DNA from: Pelagimonas sp.
GTDB taxonomy: Bacteria; Pseudomonadota; Alphaproteobacteria; Rhodobacterales; Rhodobacteraceae
DNA: 64,000 nucleotides
Reading direction: 5' to 3'
Assembly: GCA_025210455.1 (NCBI GenBank)
Contig: JAOARQ010000035.1
Location: 1 to 64,000 of the forward strand
A program made the position numbers and the translations under genes. This document shows positions 27,711 through 35,107 of this stretch, in pieces. The notes under the pieces are model-generated. The model was not told the DNA's origin. It worked only from the letters and a program-made list of their open reading frames with translations, and did not search any database. Positions within the stretch are counted from its first letter, which is position 1, and the number at the start of each line of letters is the position of its first letter.

Positions 27711-28582
27711 TGCATCCAGCGCCCTCCATTATTCTTTTTACCACCCTGTCGGGGCTTGGGTTTGGCCTGCTGTTCTGGCTGGGCATTGACGCCACTGCGC
27801 CAACGGGTTGGGTGGGGTTTGTGTTCTTCCTGATTGCCTTTGCTCTTGCGGGTGGTGGGTTGATTTCCTCAACTTTTCATCTGGGCCGCAAGGAAAACGC
27901 GATCAAAGCTTTTCGCCAATGGCGCAGCAGTTGGCTATCCCGCGAAGGCTGCGCCGCGGTGGCGGCCCTGCTGGTCATGGGCCTTTATGCAGCGGCGCTG
28001 GTCACGACCGGGACGCAGTTGCACATGTTGGGTTGGCTGGGCGCGGCTCTCAGTCTTGGCACGGTGTTCACCACCTCGATGATCTATACCCAATTGCGTG
28101 CTGTGCCGCGTTGGCATCATGCCTCAACCCCGGCGCTGTTTCTTCTATTGGCCTTGGCCGGGGGTGCGCTGTTGTCTGGGCGTGTTTCGCTGGCGATTGT
28201 GCTGATTGCGGCCTCTGGTCTGTTGCAGGCCTGGTGGTGGTGGGATGGCGACAAACGCTTTGCCCGCGCCGGATCGACCATTGAAACAGCCACCGGCCTT
28301 GGCCGCATTGGTCAGACCCGCGCCTTTGAGCCCCCCCATACCGGCACCAACTATCTGCTGCGCGAGATGGTGCATGTGGTTGGGCGCAAACACAGCCAAA
28401 AGCTGCGAGGGATTGCGCTGGTGCTTATGGCGGTTCTGCCGGTTCTGTTGCTGCTTTTGCCTTTTGGGCATATCTTTGCCCTGTTGGCAGTAATCAGCCA
28501 TATTGCAGGCGTCATGGCTTCGCGCTGGCTGTTCTTTGCCGAGGCCGAACATGTGGTCGGCCTGTATTACGGCAAACGCTAG
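27710..28582 (+). CDS. soeC: DmsC-type membrane anchor subunit, SoeC type
   Basis: A 290-residue integral membrane protein with about eight hydrophobic segments, of the DmsC/NrfD-like anchor type. Segments such as STFHLGRKENAIKAF and WLSREG near residues 50-80 are typical of DmsC-family anchors. It would hold SoeAB on the cytoplasmic side of the membrane and deliver electrons to quinone. TGATG overlaps with soeB. A hairpin terminator follows immediately. Confidence 0.85.
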   Translation: MHPAPSIILFTTLSGLGFGLLFWLGIDATAPTGWVGFVFFLIAFALAGGGLISSTFHLGRKENAIKAFRQWRSSWLSREGCAAVAALLVMGLYAAALVTTGTQLHMLGWLGAALSLGTVFTTSMIYTQLRAVPRWHHASTPALFLLLALAGGALLSGRVSLAIVLIAASGLLQAWWWWDGDKRFARAGSTIETATGLGRIGQTRAFEPPHTGTNYLLREMVHVVGRKHSQKLRGIALVLMAVLPVLLLLLPFGHIFALLAVISHIAGVMASRWLFFAEAEHVVGLYYGKR

Positions 28583-28680
28583 AGCGCGGCGTTCACAATT
28601 GGAAGCGATTGCGCGCTCTAGTTTTTTTGATGTTGCATGTCGAAAAGCGCAAAACCGGTGCCCACTTTTGCGCGACATGC
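28580..28680 (+). repeat. Compound double palindrome; first hairpin acts as soeC terminator
   Basis: Two hairpins stand in a row. The first, TAGAGCGCG/CGCGCTCTA (28580-28588 with 28612-28620), ends in a run of seven T and would terminate soeABC. The second, GCATGTCG/CGACATGC (28635-28642 with 28673-28680), contains an inner AAAACCGGTGCCCACTTTT segment flanked by GCGC. From memory, related elements with this inner segment are scattered through intergenic regions of many Alphaproteobacteria, so I class it as a dispersed palindromic repeat. Only one copy is in the window. Confidence 0.65.
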
Positions 28681-28686
28681 TTGAAG

Positions 28687-28710
28687 GAAAAGGCCGGGGA
28701 ACCCCCGGCC
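28687..28710 (-). terminator. Terminator of the DUF1523 gene
   Basis: On the minus strand the stem GGCCGGGG/CCCCGGCC with a three-base loop is followed by TTTTCC. It lies four bases beyond the DUF1523 stop codon. Confidence 0.88.
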
Positions 28711-28714
28711 TCAC

Positions 28715-29329
28715 TCACTTTCTGCCAAACCAGCCTCTGATCCGGCTGCTGCCATCTTCCAGACTGTCTTCAACCTGATCCACAACCGGATCAATGCGGT
28801 TCTGCCGGAAGCGAATCCAACGCACCCGGATCGCCCAGAAGACCGCCGCCAGAATGACCAGCGTGATGATGGATCCCCAGGGGATCACGCGCACATCCGG
28901 GCCTGCAACGGGTTTGACCGAAATGGCATTCGGGAAAATGGTGATGATATCTTCGCGCCATCCATAGTGCTTGATCGCCACCCACTTTGGGGCCTCAGCC
29001 GTAGATTTCAAGTCTGAGGCTTCTGCCTGCACATCGGCGGTTGTGAATTTAAAAAACGGCGGCCAGCCCCAGCCGGTGTCTTCGTTGCGATAGACCATAA
29101 CCTCACCATTCGCGAGTTTGGTCTGAATGAAAGAGACATCGCGGTTGGCCGTGGTTGTGGCGTTGCCCGCATCAGGTTGCGCCCAGAACCAGCTGAACCG
29201 TCCGGTATCCATGCGCTTTTCATAAGTATCCGTGATCCGCGCAATATCGTATTGCGGCAGGGTGTAATGCAGGAAAGCGGCCACAATCAGCCAGAACAGT
29301 GCGATCAGGGTCCATTTGATGTAGCGCAT
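28715..29329 (-). CDS. DUF1523 family membrane protein
   Basis: A 204-residue protein with an N-terminal membrane segment (about 5-24) and a second one near residues 150-168, leaving a soluble domain of about 120 residues between them, probably periplasmic. The segments RFSWFWAQPDAG and NEDTGWGWPPFFKF resemble the DUF1523 family of Alphaproteobacteria. It stands alone on the minus strand with its own terminator. Function unknown. The upstream 246 bases contain its promoter and the terminator of the next gene. Confidence 0.78.
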   Translation of the reverse strand: MRYIKWTLIALFWLIVAAFLHYTLPQYDIARITDTYEKRMDTGRFSWFWAQPDAGNATTTANRDVSFIQTKLANGEVMVYRNEDTGWGWPPFFKFTTADVQAEASDLKSTAEAPKWVAIKHYGWREDIITIFPNAISVKPVAGPDVRVIPWGSIITLVILAAVFWAIRVRWIRFRQNRIDPVVDQVEDSLEDGSSRIRGWFGRK

Positions 29330-29522
29330 TGGGGCATACCTTTCAGGTCATCTTGTTTCACACCTGATATGCCTGGGGTCGAAAATCAACCGCAAAGCAG
29401 CAAGACGGTGCGGAACTCATGGCTGAGCGTCTTGGAGCGTATGATAGTCTATGGGCTGCGGGGGTTCAGGGGGAAATCTGTCAGCCTTTTGCGCAGCCCA
29501 CTGAATTTGATCCCGCCAACAG

Positions 29523-29556
29523 AAAACGGCCCCGGGGGCAAGCCCAGAGCCGTTCC
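29523..29556 (-). terminator. Terminator of the outer-membrane protein gene
   Basis: On the minus strand an imperfect GC-rich stem (about AACGGCTCTGGG with CCCCGGGGCCGTT, including G-U pairs) ends in TTTTC. It lies about 20 bases after the stop codon at 29576. Confidence 0.7.
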
Positions 29557-29575
29557 ATCATTGTCTCTGATCGGA

Positions 29576-30215
29576 TCAGAAGTTGAAAACAACGCCTACC
29601 GATACGAAAGGAACCGCAGCGAAATCCTGCAGATCGTCGTTGATCTTGCGCACTTCGTTGGCATAGCTGTCTCTCAGGGCCTGTGTCGGCAGGTTTGCCT
29701 GACCGTTGGATGAGAATTTCATCTTGGTCAGACGTGCGCCCAACTCACCCGAGATACCCCAGTTGCCATTGCCGAACATCTTCTGGTAGCCGACTGCCGC
29801 GACAGGGGCGACATTGCGCTCTTGCTCGGCTTTGATTTCGAGGCTGCCAGTGGTTGGCGTATAGGTTGTGCCATTGAAGGTCAGCGAGTTGGCGGAACCC
29901 TTTACCTTATAGCCACCCATCGACAGGCCGCCCGATACGCGGAAGCCACCGTTGCCGATGTAGTAATCCGCCATGATATGGGCTGAGTTCAGCTCAAGCG
30001 AGCCTTTCACTCTGTTGCCTTCAACATCAAAGGTGTCAGAGTAATTGCCGAAATATACCGGCAGGCGCAGGCGCAGATTGTCGCGAAGGGCAAAGCTGGG
30101 GGCAACATATGCACCAAGGGTTGAGACACCAACTTCGGCAGAAATACTGTCCTGAGCTTGGGCAGTTGTTGCGGCAGCAACCAGAGCAGAAGCAATAGCG
30201 AGCTTTTTAAACATG
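29576..30215 (-). CDS. Outer-membrane beta-barrel protein (paralogue 2)
   Basis: A 212-residue secreted protein with a signal peptide ending AQA and a body of alternating hydrophobic strands ending in phenylalanine (VGVVFNF), the hallmark of an outer-membrane beta-barrel. It is a paralogue of the product of 30401-31021: both share VGVSTLGAYVAPS/IGISTLGTYVAPS, HIMADYYIG/HVMADYFVG, VAPVAAVGY and WGISGELGAR. I start it at the ATG at 30215 with GGA upstream; an in-frame ATG at 30226 lacks a ribosome-binding site. A CtrA-like box lies 121-135 bases upstream. Function unknown. Confidence 0.78.
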
Positions 30216-30335
30216 ATGTTTTCCAAATCTGTCGTGTGTTGAACCCGTGGTATCGGGCAAGTTGTAACATGGCGACACAGAAATATGTAAAAGATGATTC
30301 AAGATTGAATCTGAGGAATTTATGCAACGCTAAAA

Positions 30336-30350
30336 TTAACTTATTGTTAA
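30336..30350. promoter_or_regulatory. CtrA-type box
   Basis: TTAA-N7-TTAA is present exactly (TTAACTTATTGTTAA), followed by C. This is the full consensus of CtrA, the alphaproteobacterial response regulator. It lies between the two outer-membrane paralogues, upstream of the second. Confidence 0.55.
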
Positions 30351-30400
30351 CAAAATTTCCATGACCAAGATCGCACAGCCGAGATTTTTCCCGTGGAAGG

Positions 30401-31021
30401 TCAGAAATTCATCACCAACCCAAGTGATGCAAAGGGGATAACCGGCAATTCTGATAGCTCGCGGTTGAGATCGTCAATGTCCTGTTCGAAACTGTTGCGC
30501 TGTGAGGTGCCAAGCGTTTCCTGTCCGGAGGTTGATAGCTCCAGCTGTGAGAAACGCGCACCAAATTCTGCCGAGATCCCCCAGCCAGAACCAGTTTCAC
30601 GGCGGTAGCCAACAGCAGCAACAGGTGTGACGCGTCGATCCTGTTCGACAAGAAAATCAAATTGCCCGGGATAGGATGTACCATCCAGGGTCGGGTTCAC
30701 AGCAGTTCCGGTCAGCTCGTATCCGCCAACGGCAATCCCGGCTGAAAGATGCAGGCCTGACGGTCCAACAAAGTAATCGGCCATGACATGGCCGGATGTC
30801 ACCGAAAGCTGGCTATCCAATTTGTTACCATCATGTGTGATTTGTCGGTTCAGTCTGCCCACATATAGCGGTGTGCGCAGCTGGAAATTTGGGGCGATCT
30901 GCGCAGATGGAGCCACATAGGTGCCCAATGTCGAAATGCCGATATCGACCGCTGTTTTGTCTTTCGACAAGGCGGGCAGGGCTGAGCATATCAGCAGACA
31001 TATCAGGGCGAGGCAGCGCAT
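30401..31021 (-). CDS. Outer-membrane beta-barrel protein (paralogue 1)
   Basis: A 206-residue protein with a signal peptide (MRCLALICLLICSALPALS) and strand-rich body ending LGLVMNF, a typical outer-membrane C-terminus. It is a tandem paralogue of the next gene downstream, with roughly a third of positions shared by eye, most clearly STLGTYVAPS, VMADYFVG and VTPVAAVGYR. The region downstream (30227-30400) has no obvious terminator, so both may be on one transcript, but the second has its own regulatory space. No function can be assigned. Confidence 0.75.
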   Translation of the reverse strand: MRCLALICLLICSALPALSKDKTAVDIGISTLGTYVAPSAQIAPNFQLRTPLYVGRLNRQITHDGNKLDSQLSVTSGHVMADYFVGPSGLHLSAGIAVGGYELTGTAVNPTLDGTSYPGQFDFLVEQDRRVTPVAAVGYRRETGSGWGISAEFGARFSQLELSTSGQETLGTSQRNSFEQDIDDLNRELSELPVIPFASLGLVMNF

Positions 31022-31037
31022 GCCCCAAGTGTGTTGC

Positions 31038-31056
31038 GATTCTCTTTAATAGAATC
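31038..31056. promoter_or_regulatory. Inverted repeat upstream of the outer-membrane protein gene
   Basis: GATTCT-N7-AGAATC forms a perfect dyad 17-35 bases upstream of the start of paralogue 1. The position fits an operator over the promoter. The binding protein is unknown. Confidence 0.4.
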
Positions 31057-31060
31057 TTAC

Positions 31061-31100
31061 AAAAGCTGCGCCGCCGTTCAGAATTGGCCCGCGGCGCAGC
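31061..31100 (-). terminator. Terminator of succinate-semialdehyde dehydrogenase
   Basis: A perfect ten-base stem GCTGCGCCGC/GCGGCGCAGC (31065-31074 with 31091-31100) is followed by TTTT on the minus strand, 16 bases after the stop codon. Confidence 0.85.
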
Positions 31101-31115
31101 ATTTTATAGCGCGAA

Positions 31116-32588
31116 TTAAACCGTCATGCAGACGTATTTCATTTCCAGGTAATCTTCGATCCCGTGGTGGCTGCCTTCGCGGCCAAGGCCGGATTGTTTC
31201 ACGCCACCAAAAGGTGCGAGTTCTGTGGAAATGATCCCGGTGTTCACGCCGACGATCCCGTATTCCAGCGCTTCGGCCACCTTGTACACGCGGCTCAGGT
31301 CTTTGGCGTAGAAGTAAGAGGCCAGACCAAAAATGGTGTCATTTGCCAGCTCGATTACCCCATCGACATCATCGAATTTAAACAATGGCGCGAAGGGGCC
31401 AAAGGTCTCTTCGGTGGCGACAGCCATGTCACGGGTGGCGCCTTTGACGATGGTCGGCGCCAGAAAGTTACCGGGCGACTGCGGGGTTTCCCCGGCATAG
31501 ATCACTTCGCCGCCCTTTGCGGTCGCATCAGCAGCGTGTTCCTGCACCTTGGTGATGGCTTCTGGTGAAATCAGCGGGCCAAGCTCGGTGCCCTCTTCCA
31601 GACCGTCGCCCACCTTCATCTGTGCCACGCGAGCGGCCAGTTTTTCAGCGAAGGCGTCATAAACACCGGCCTGCACATAGATGCGGTTGGCGCACACACA
31701 GGTCTGACCATTGTTGCGGAATTTGCAGATGATGGCCCCTTCGACAGCGGCATCCAGATCCGCATCATCAAATACGATAAACGGGGCGTTGCCGCCCAGC
31801 TCCATCGAACATTTCATCACGCTGTCAGCGGCCTGACGCAACAGGATACGGCCAACTTCGGTCGATCCGGTAAAGGTCAGCTTGCGCACTTTGTCGTTTT
31901 CGCAGAACTCTTTGCCAACCGCAGAAGACGCCGATGAGGGCAGGATGTTGAACACACCTGCAGGAATGCCAGCGCGCTCTGCCAGAACGGCCAGCGCGGT
32001 TGCCGACAGCGGTGTTTCCGATGCAGGACGCCCGACAAAGGCACAGCCTGCCGCCAGCGCAGGGGCTGCTTTGCGGGTGATCATCGCATTGGGGAAGTTC
32101 CACGGGGTGATCGATGCGGCCACGCCGATGGGCTGCTTCATCACCATGATGCGTTTGTCGCGGGCATGACCGGGGATGGTTTCCCCATAGACGCGCTTGG
32201 CCTCTTCTGCGAAGAACTCAATGAATGAGGCACCGTAGGCCACTTCACCCTTGGCCTCGGCTAGCGGCTTGCCCTGTTCGGCGGTCATGATGGTGCCCAG
32301 ATCGTCCTGATTGGCCATCATCAGATCGAACCATTTGCGCAGTACATTGGCGCGCTCTTTGCCTGTCCATTGCGCCCAGTCCTTTTGCGCCACATAGGCG
32401 GCATCAATCGCGTCCGCCACCTGTTCGCGGGTCAGGTCTGTGACCTGTGCAATCACATCGCCTCGTGCCGGGTTTGTCACATCAAAGGTGTTGTCACTTG
32501 CGATCCACTGCCCATTCACATAGGCGCGTGTTTCCAGAAGGGTTGGATCCTTCAGCAAAGATTTGAGATTCGTGACCAGGTCAGACAT
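31116..32588 (-). CDS. gabD: NAD(P)-dependent succinate-semialdehyde dehydrogenase
   Basis: An aldehyde dehydrogenase of 490 residues in the GabD subgroup, which oxidises succinate semialdehyde to succinate at the end of the GABA pathway. The catalytic glutamate is in ELGGNAPF and the catalytic cysteine in NNGQTCVCANR. The segment ITPWNFPNAMITRKAAPALAAGC is typical of GabD. I start at the ATG at 32588, preceded by GGAGGA; the open frame continues upstream without a second site. It is divergent from an alpha/beta hydrolase. Other semialdehydes may also be used by this subgroup. Confidence 0.9.
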   Translation of the reverse strand: MSDLVTNLKSLLKDPTLLETRAYVNGQWIASDNTFDVTNPARGDVIAQVTDLTREQVADAIDAAYVAQKDWAQWTGKERANVLRKWFDLMMANQDDLGTIMTAEQGKPLAEAKGEVAYGASFIEFFAEEAKRVYGETIPGHARDKRIMVMKQPIGVAASITPWNFPNAMITRKAAPALAAGCAFVGRPASETPLSATALAVLAERAGIPAGVFNILPSSASSAVGKEFCENDKVRKLTFTGSTEVGRILLRQAADSVMKCSMELGGNAPFIVFDDADLDAAVEGAIICKFRNNGQTCVCANRIYVQAGVYDAFAEKLAARVAQMKVGDGLEEGTELGPLISPEAITKVQEHAADATAKGGEVIYAGETPQSPGNFLAPTIVKGATRDMAVATEETFGPFAPLFKFDDVDGVIELANDTIFGLASYFYAKDLSRVYKVAEALEYGIVGVNTGIISTELAPFGGVKQSGLGREGSHHGIEDYLEMKYVCMTV

Positions 32589-32669
32589 GATTCCTCCGGT
32601 GGTATTTCTGTTTGGCACAGCCAGATCACGAGTAACCCCGATTGTATAGGGCCAGATTGGGAGAGAAAC

Positions 32670-33461
32670 ATGGACCTGAACGACGCCTATGCCAATGCGC
32701 CATATATCGAAGGGGCTGCAGACTATCCCCTGAACTGGGAGAAAGCGGCCAATGCCTATCGCCAGCAGCTATCGCTGGCCGGTCGGATCAGGCCGGGGCT
32801 GATGTATGGACATGGCACGCGTGAGTCGCTGGATCTTTTTGTACCGGAAGGCGCGCCCAAGGGGCTGTTTGTCTTTGTGCATGGTGGCTATTGGAAAAGC
32901 TTTGATCGCAGCAGCTGGTCTCATCTGGCCGAAGGCATGCGCGCCAATGGCTGGGCTGTGGCGATGCCCTCATATGATCTGTGTCCGCGCGTGCGCATCG
33001 CAGATATCACCCGTCAGGTGGCGCAGGCGATCACCGTATCCGCGCGCGAGATTTCAGGCCCTGTCCGGCTGGCAGGCCATAGCGCTGGCGGCCATCTGGT
33101 GGCCCGCATGTGCGCGCCGGGCGTTTTGCCCGATGATGTCCGTGCCCGTCTGGCGCATGTGATGCCTATTTCTCCACTGGGGGATTTGCACCCATTGATG
33201 CAGACCTTGATGAATCAGGAATTGAAAATCGACGCAGACGAAGCCCAGTCCGAAAGCCCGATTTTCCAACCCGCGCCCGAGACCCGCGTCACCATTTGGG
33301 TTGGCGGCGATGAGCGCCCCGTCTTTGTCGAACAGGCTCAGACACTTGCGCAGACCTGGGGCTGTGGTTTGCAGGTTGAAGCGGGCAAACATCATTTTGA
33401 TGTCATTGATGAACTGGAACAACCCAACAGCGCGATGGTTCAGCGCTTGCTACTGGATTGA
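32670..33461 (+). CDS. Alpha/beta hydrolase, kynurenine formamidase-like
   Basis: A 263-residue alpha/beta hydrolase. The oxyanion motif is HGGYW, the nucleophile elbow is GHSAGG, and an aspartate and histidine follow near the C-terminus (HHFDVIDEL). The HGGYW/GHSAGG combination and length resemble arylformamidase-like esterases. No tryptophan-catabolism genes are nearby, so the substrate is open. GGGAGAG precedes the ATG at 32670; the frame runs open upstream, antisense to gabD, which I do not count as coding. Divergent from gabD across 81 bases. Confidence 0.82.
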   Translation: MDLNDAYANAPYIEGAADYPLNWEKAANAYRQQLSLAGRIRPGLMYGHGTRESLDLFVPEGAPKGLFVFVHGGYWKSFDRSSWSHLAEGMRANGWAVAMPSYDLCPRVRIADITRQVAQAITVSAREISGPVRLAGHSAGGHLVARMCAPGVLPDDVRARLAHVMPISPLGDLHPLMQTLMNQELKIDADEAQSESPIFQPAPETRVTIWVGGDERPVFVEQAQTLAQTWGCGLQVEAGKHHFDVIDELEQPNSAMVQRLLLD

Positions 33462-33494
33462 TCATAGATCAACTGAAAGGTTGACAGATATGAA

Positions 33495-33520
33495 AAAGGC
33501 GGCTCATGGGCCGCCTTTCT
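33495..33520. terminator. Bidirectional terminator
   Basis: A nine-base stem AAAGGCGGC/GCCGCCTTT lies between the convergent hydrolase and hemY genes. T-runs occur on both strands, so it can serve both. Confidence 0.9.
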
Positions 33521-33538
33521 TATGTTCTGAGGCAGGCG

Positions 33539-35095
33539 CTACGCTTTGGTCTCGGCAGGTTTGTCGTCTTCGACAATCTCGGCATCTTCAACCTGTGGCG
33601 CAGGGGCCTCCTCTTCCTGGGCTGGATCTGCGCTGGCGTCGGTGACGTCGATCACCTCGGGTGTGGTTTCTTGTGCGACAGGTACAACCTCATCTGATCT
33701 GTCTTCCAGCGCACCAACGATCAGCGGCAGCATATTGGCACCAGCGGGCAGAACCACTTCGGATTGTGGCGGTGTTCTCCAGCTGAGGGTATCAAAGGCC
33801 CCACAGCTAGAGCAGGTCGGCTGCCATTGTGCGTGGATGGTGTTGCAGTTGTCACAGACCCACTGCGGCCCGCGTGGTGCGGTCAGCGCCTTGGCCAGCC
33901 AGCCTTTTACAACGGCGTCTGAACTGCCTTCGCCCTTTTCAATCGCGGCCATGACCGTCAGCACACGGGCATCTGCATCGGTTTCATGCAGATCACCCAG
34001 TGAACGGCGCGCCTCGGGAAAGTCCTCAGCGGTGAGATTCAGCTCTGCCTTCAGCAGTTTGGTTTCGCGATGATCCGGCTGGATGCGGGTCAGCTGGACA
34101 AAGCGTTTCAGGCGCGCATCCGGGGTTTCATCCGGTTCGATTTCAGCAAAGGCTGCGGCCAGATCGGGGTGCGGGTGTACCTCCCAAGCTTTTTTGATCA
34201 CGCGGATCGCGTTGCGCTTTTTGCCTTTTTCCACCAGACCACGCGCCGCCATCGAAGCCGCGGGGATCAGATCAGGCGAAGCTTTGTTGGCCTCAATCGC
34301 CGCCTCAAAGGCCGCTGCCCGTTCCGCATCATCGGTAATTTCAGCGGCCTTCGACAGCGCCAGAACAGCATCGCGACGGCGGTAAACATCACGTGGCAGC
34401 GAGCCGTTTTTCAGCTTGGCTGACAGGGTCTTGCGCGCGCCATCCCAGTCTTTCTTTTCCGCTTGCAGCTGCAAAAGCGTGTCCTGCACTTCGGTGTGTT
34501 TGGGTTTGATGGCAAAGGCGCGTTCCGCCAGTTGCAGCGCGGTATCGGTATCGCCTGCATCCAGCTTTTGTTTCATCAACCCACGCACGCCGACAAAGCG
34601 GGTGGTTTCGGTTTTCAGCAGACGCTTGTAAACCTCTTCGGCCTTTTTCTTGTCGCCAACCATTTCCGCCGCCTGCGCGGTGATCAGATCGGTCAGCTCA
34701 GGTTTGTTCAGGTATTTCTGCGCCTTGTTTGCCTTGGCAATCGCCAGACGCCCTTCGCCCGAGGCCAGCGCCATCATGCCCTGCGACATGGCTTCAAAGC
34801 CTTTGCGTTCGCGGTTGCGATCAAAATAGCGCGACAGCGCGGTTTCATCGCCATTGATGAATTTCAAAATCGCGATGGCCAGCCCGGCCAGTTTCAGCGC
34901 CAGCCATAGGCCAACGAACAAAACCAGTAGCAAAATAGCTAGCATCAATGGGGTCAGCACATATTCCGTACCGTTCAATGTCACAACAGCATCGGCCATG
35001 CCTGTGCCGCCATTGTCGATCAGGAACATCAGGCCAAAGACAGCGGCGACTACGATCGCGACGTAGATGACGAACTTGAGAAGTGTCCAAAGCAT
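33539..35095 (-). CDS. hemY: HemY-like TPR membrane protein with C-terminal zinc ribbon
   Basis: A 518-residue HemY-type protein (the tetratricopeptide protein linked to heme genes, not protoporphyrinogen oxidase). Two N-terminal membrane segments (about 5-25 and 47-72) are followed by TPR-like helices. Near residues 413-431 a short rubredoxin-like ribbon CDNCN...CSSCG could bind zinc or iron, and the tail is rich in acidic residues. It is the last gene of hemD-mic60-hemY, 12 bases after mic60. Its exact role in heme metabolism or membrane organisation is not established. Confidence 0.88.
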   Translation of the reverse strand: MLWTLLKFVIYVAIVVAAVFGLMFLIDNGGTGMADAVVTLNGTEYVLTPLMLAILLLVLFVGLWLALKLAGLAIAILKFINGDETALSRYFDRNRERKGFEAMSQGMMALASGEGRLAIAKANKAQKYLNKPELTDLITAQAAEMVGDKKKAEEVYKRLLKTETTRFVGVRGLMKQKLDAGDTDTALQLAERAFAIKPKHTEVQDTLLQLQAEKKDWDGARKTLSAKLKNGSLPRDVYRRRDAVLALSKAAEITDDAERAAAFEAAIEANKASPDLIPAASMAARGLVEKGKKRNAIRVIKKAWEVHPHPDLAAAFAEIEPDETPDARLKRFVQLTRIQPDHRETKLLKAELNLTAEDFPEARRSLGDLHETDADARVLTVMAAIEKGEGSSDAVVKGWLAKALTAPRGPQWVCDNCNTIHAQWQPTCSSCGAFDTLSWRTPPQSEVVLPAGANMLPLIVGALEDRSDEVVPVAQETTPEVIDVTDASADPAQEEEAPAPQVEDAEIVEDDKPAETKA

Positions 35096-35107
35096 TTTGC
35101 GCGATCC

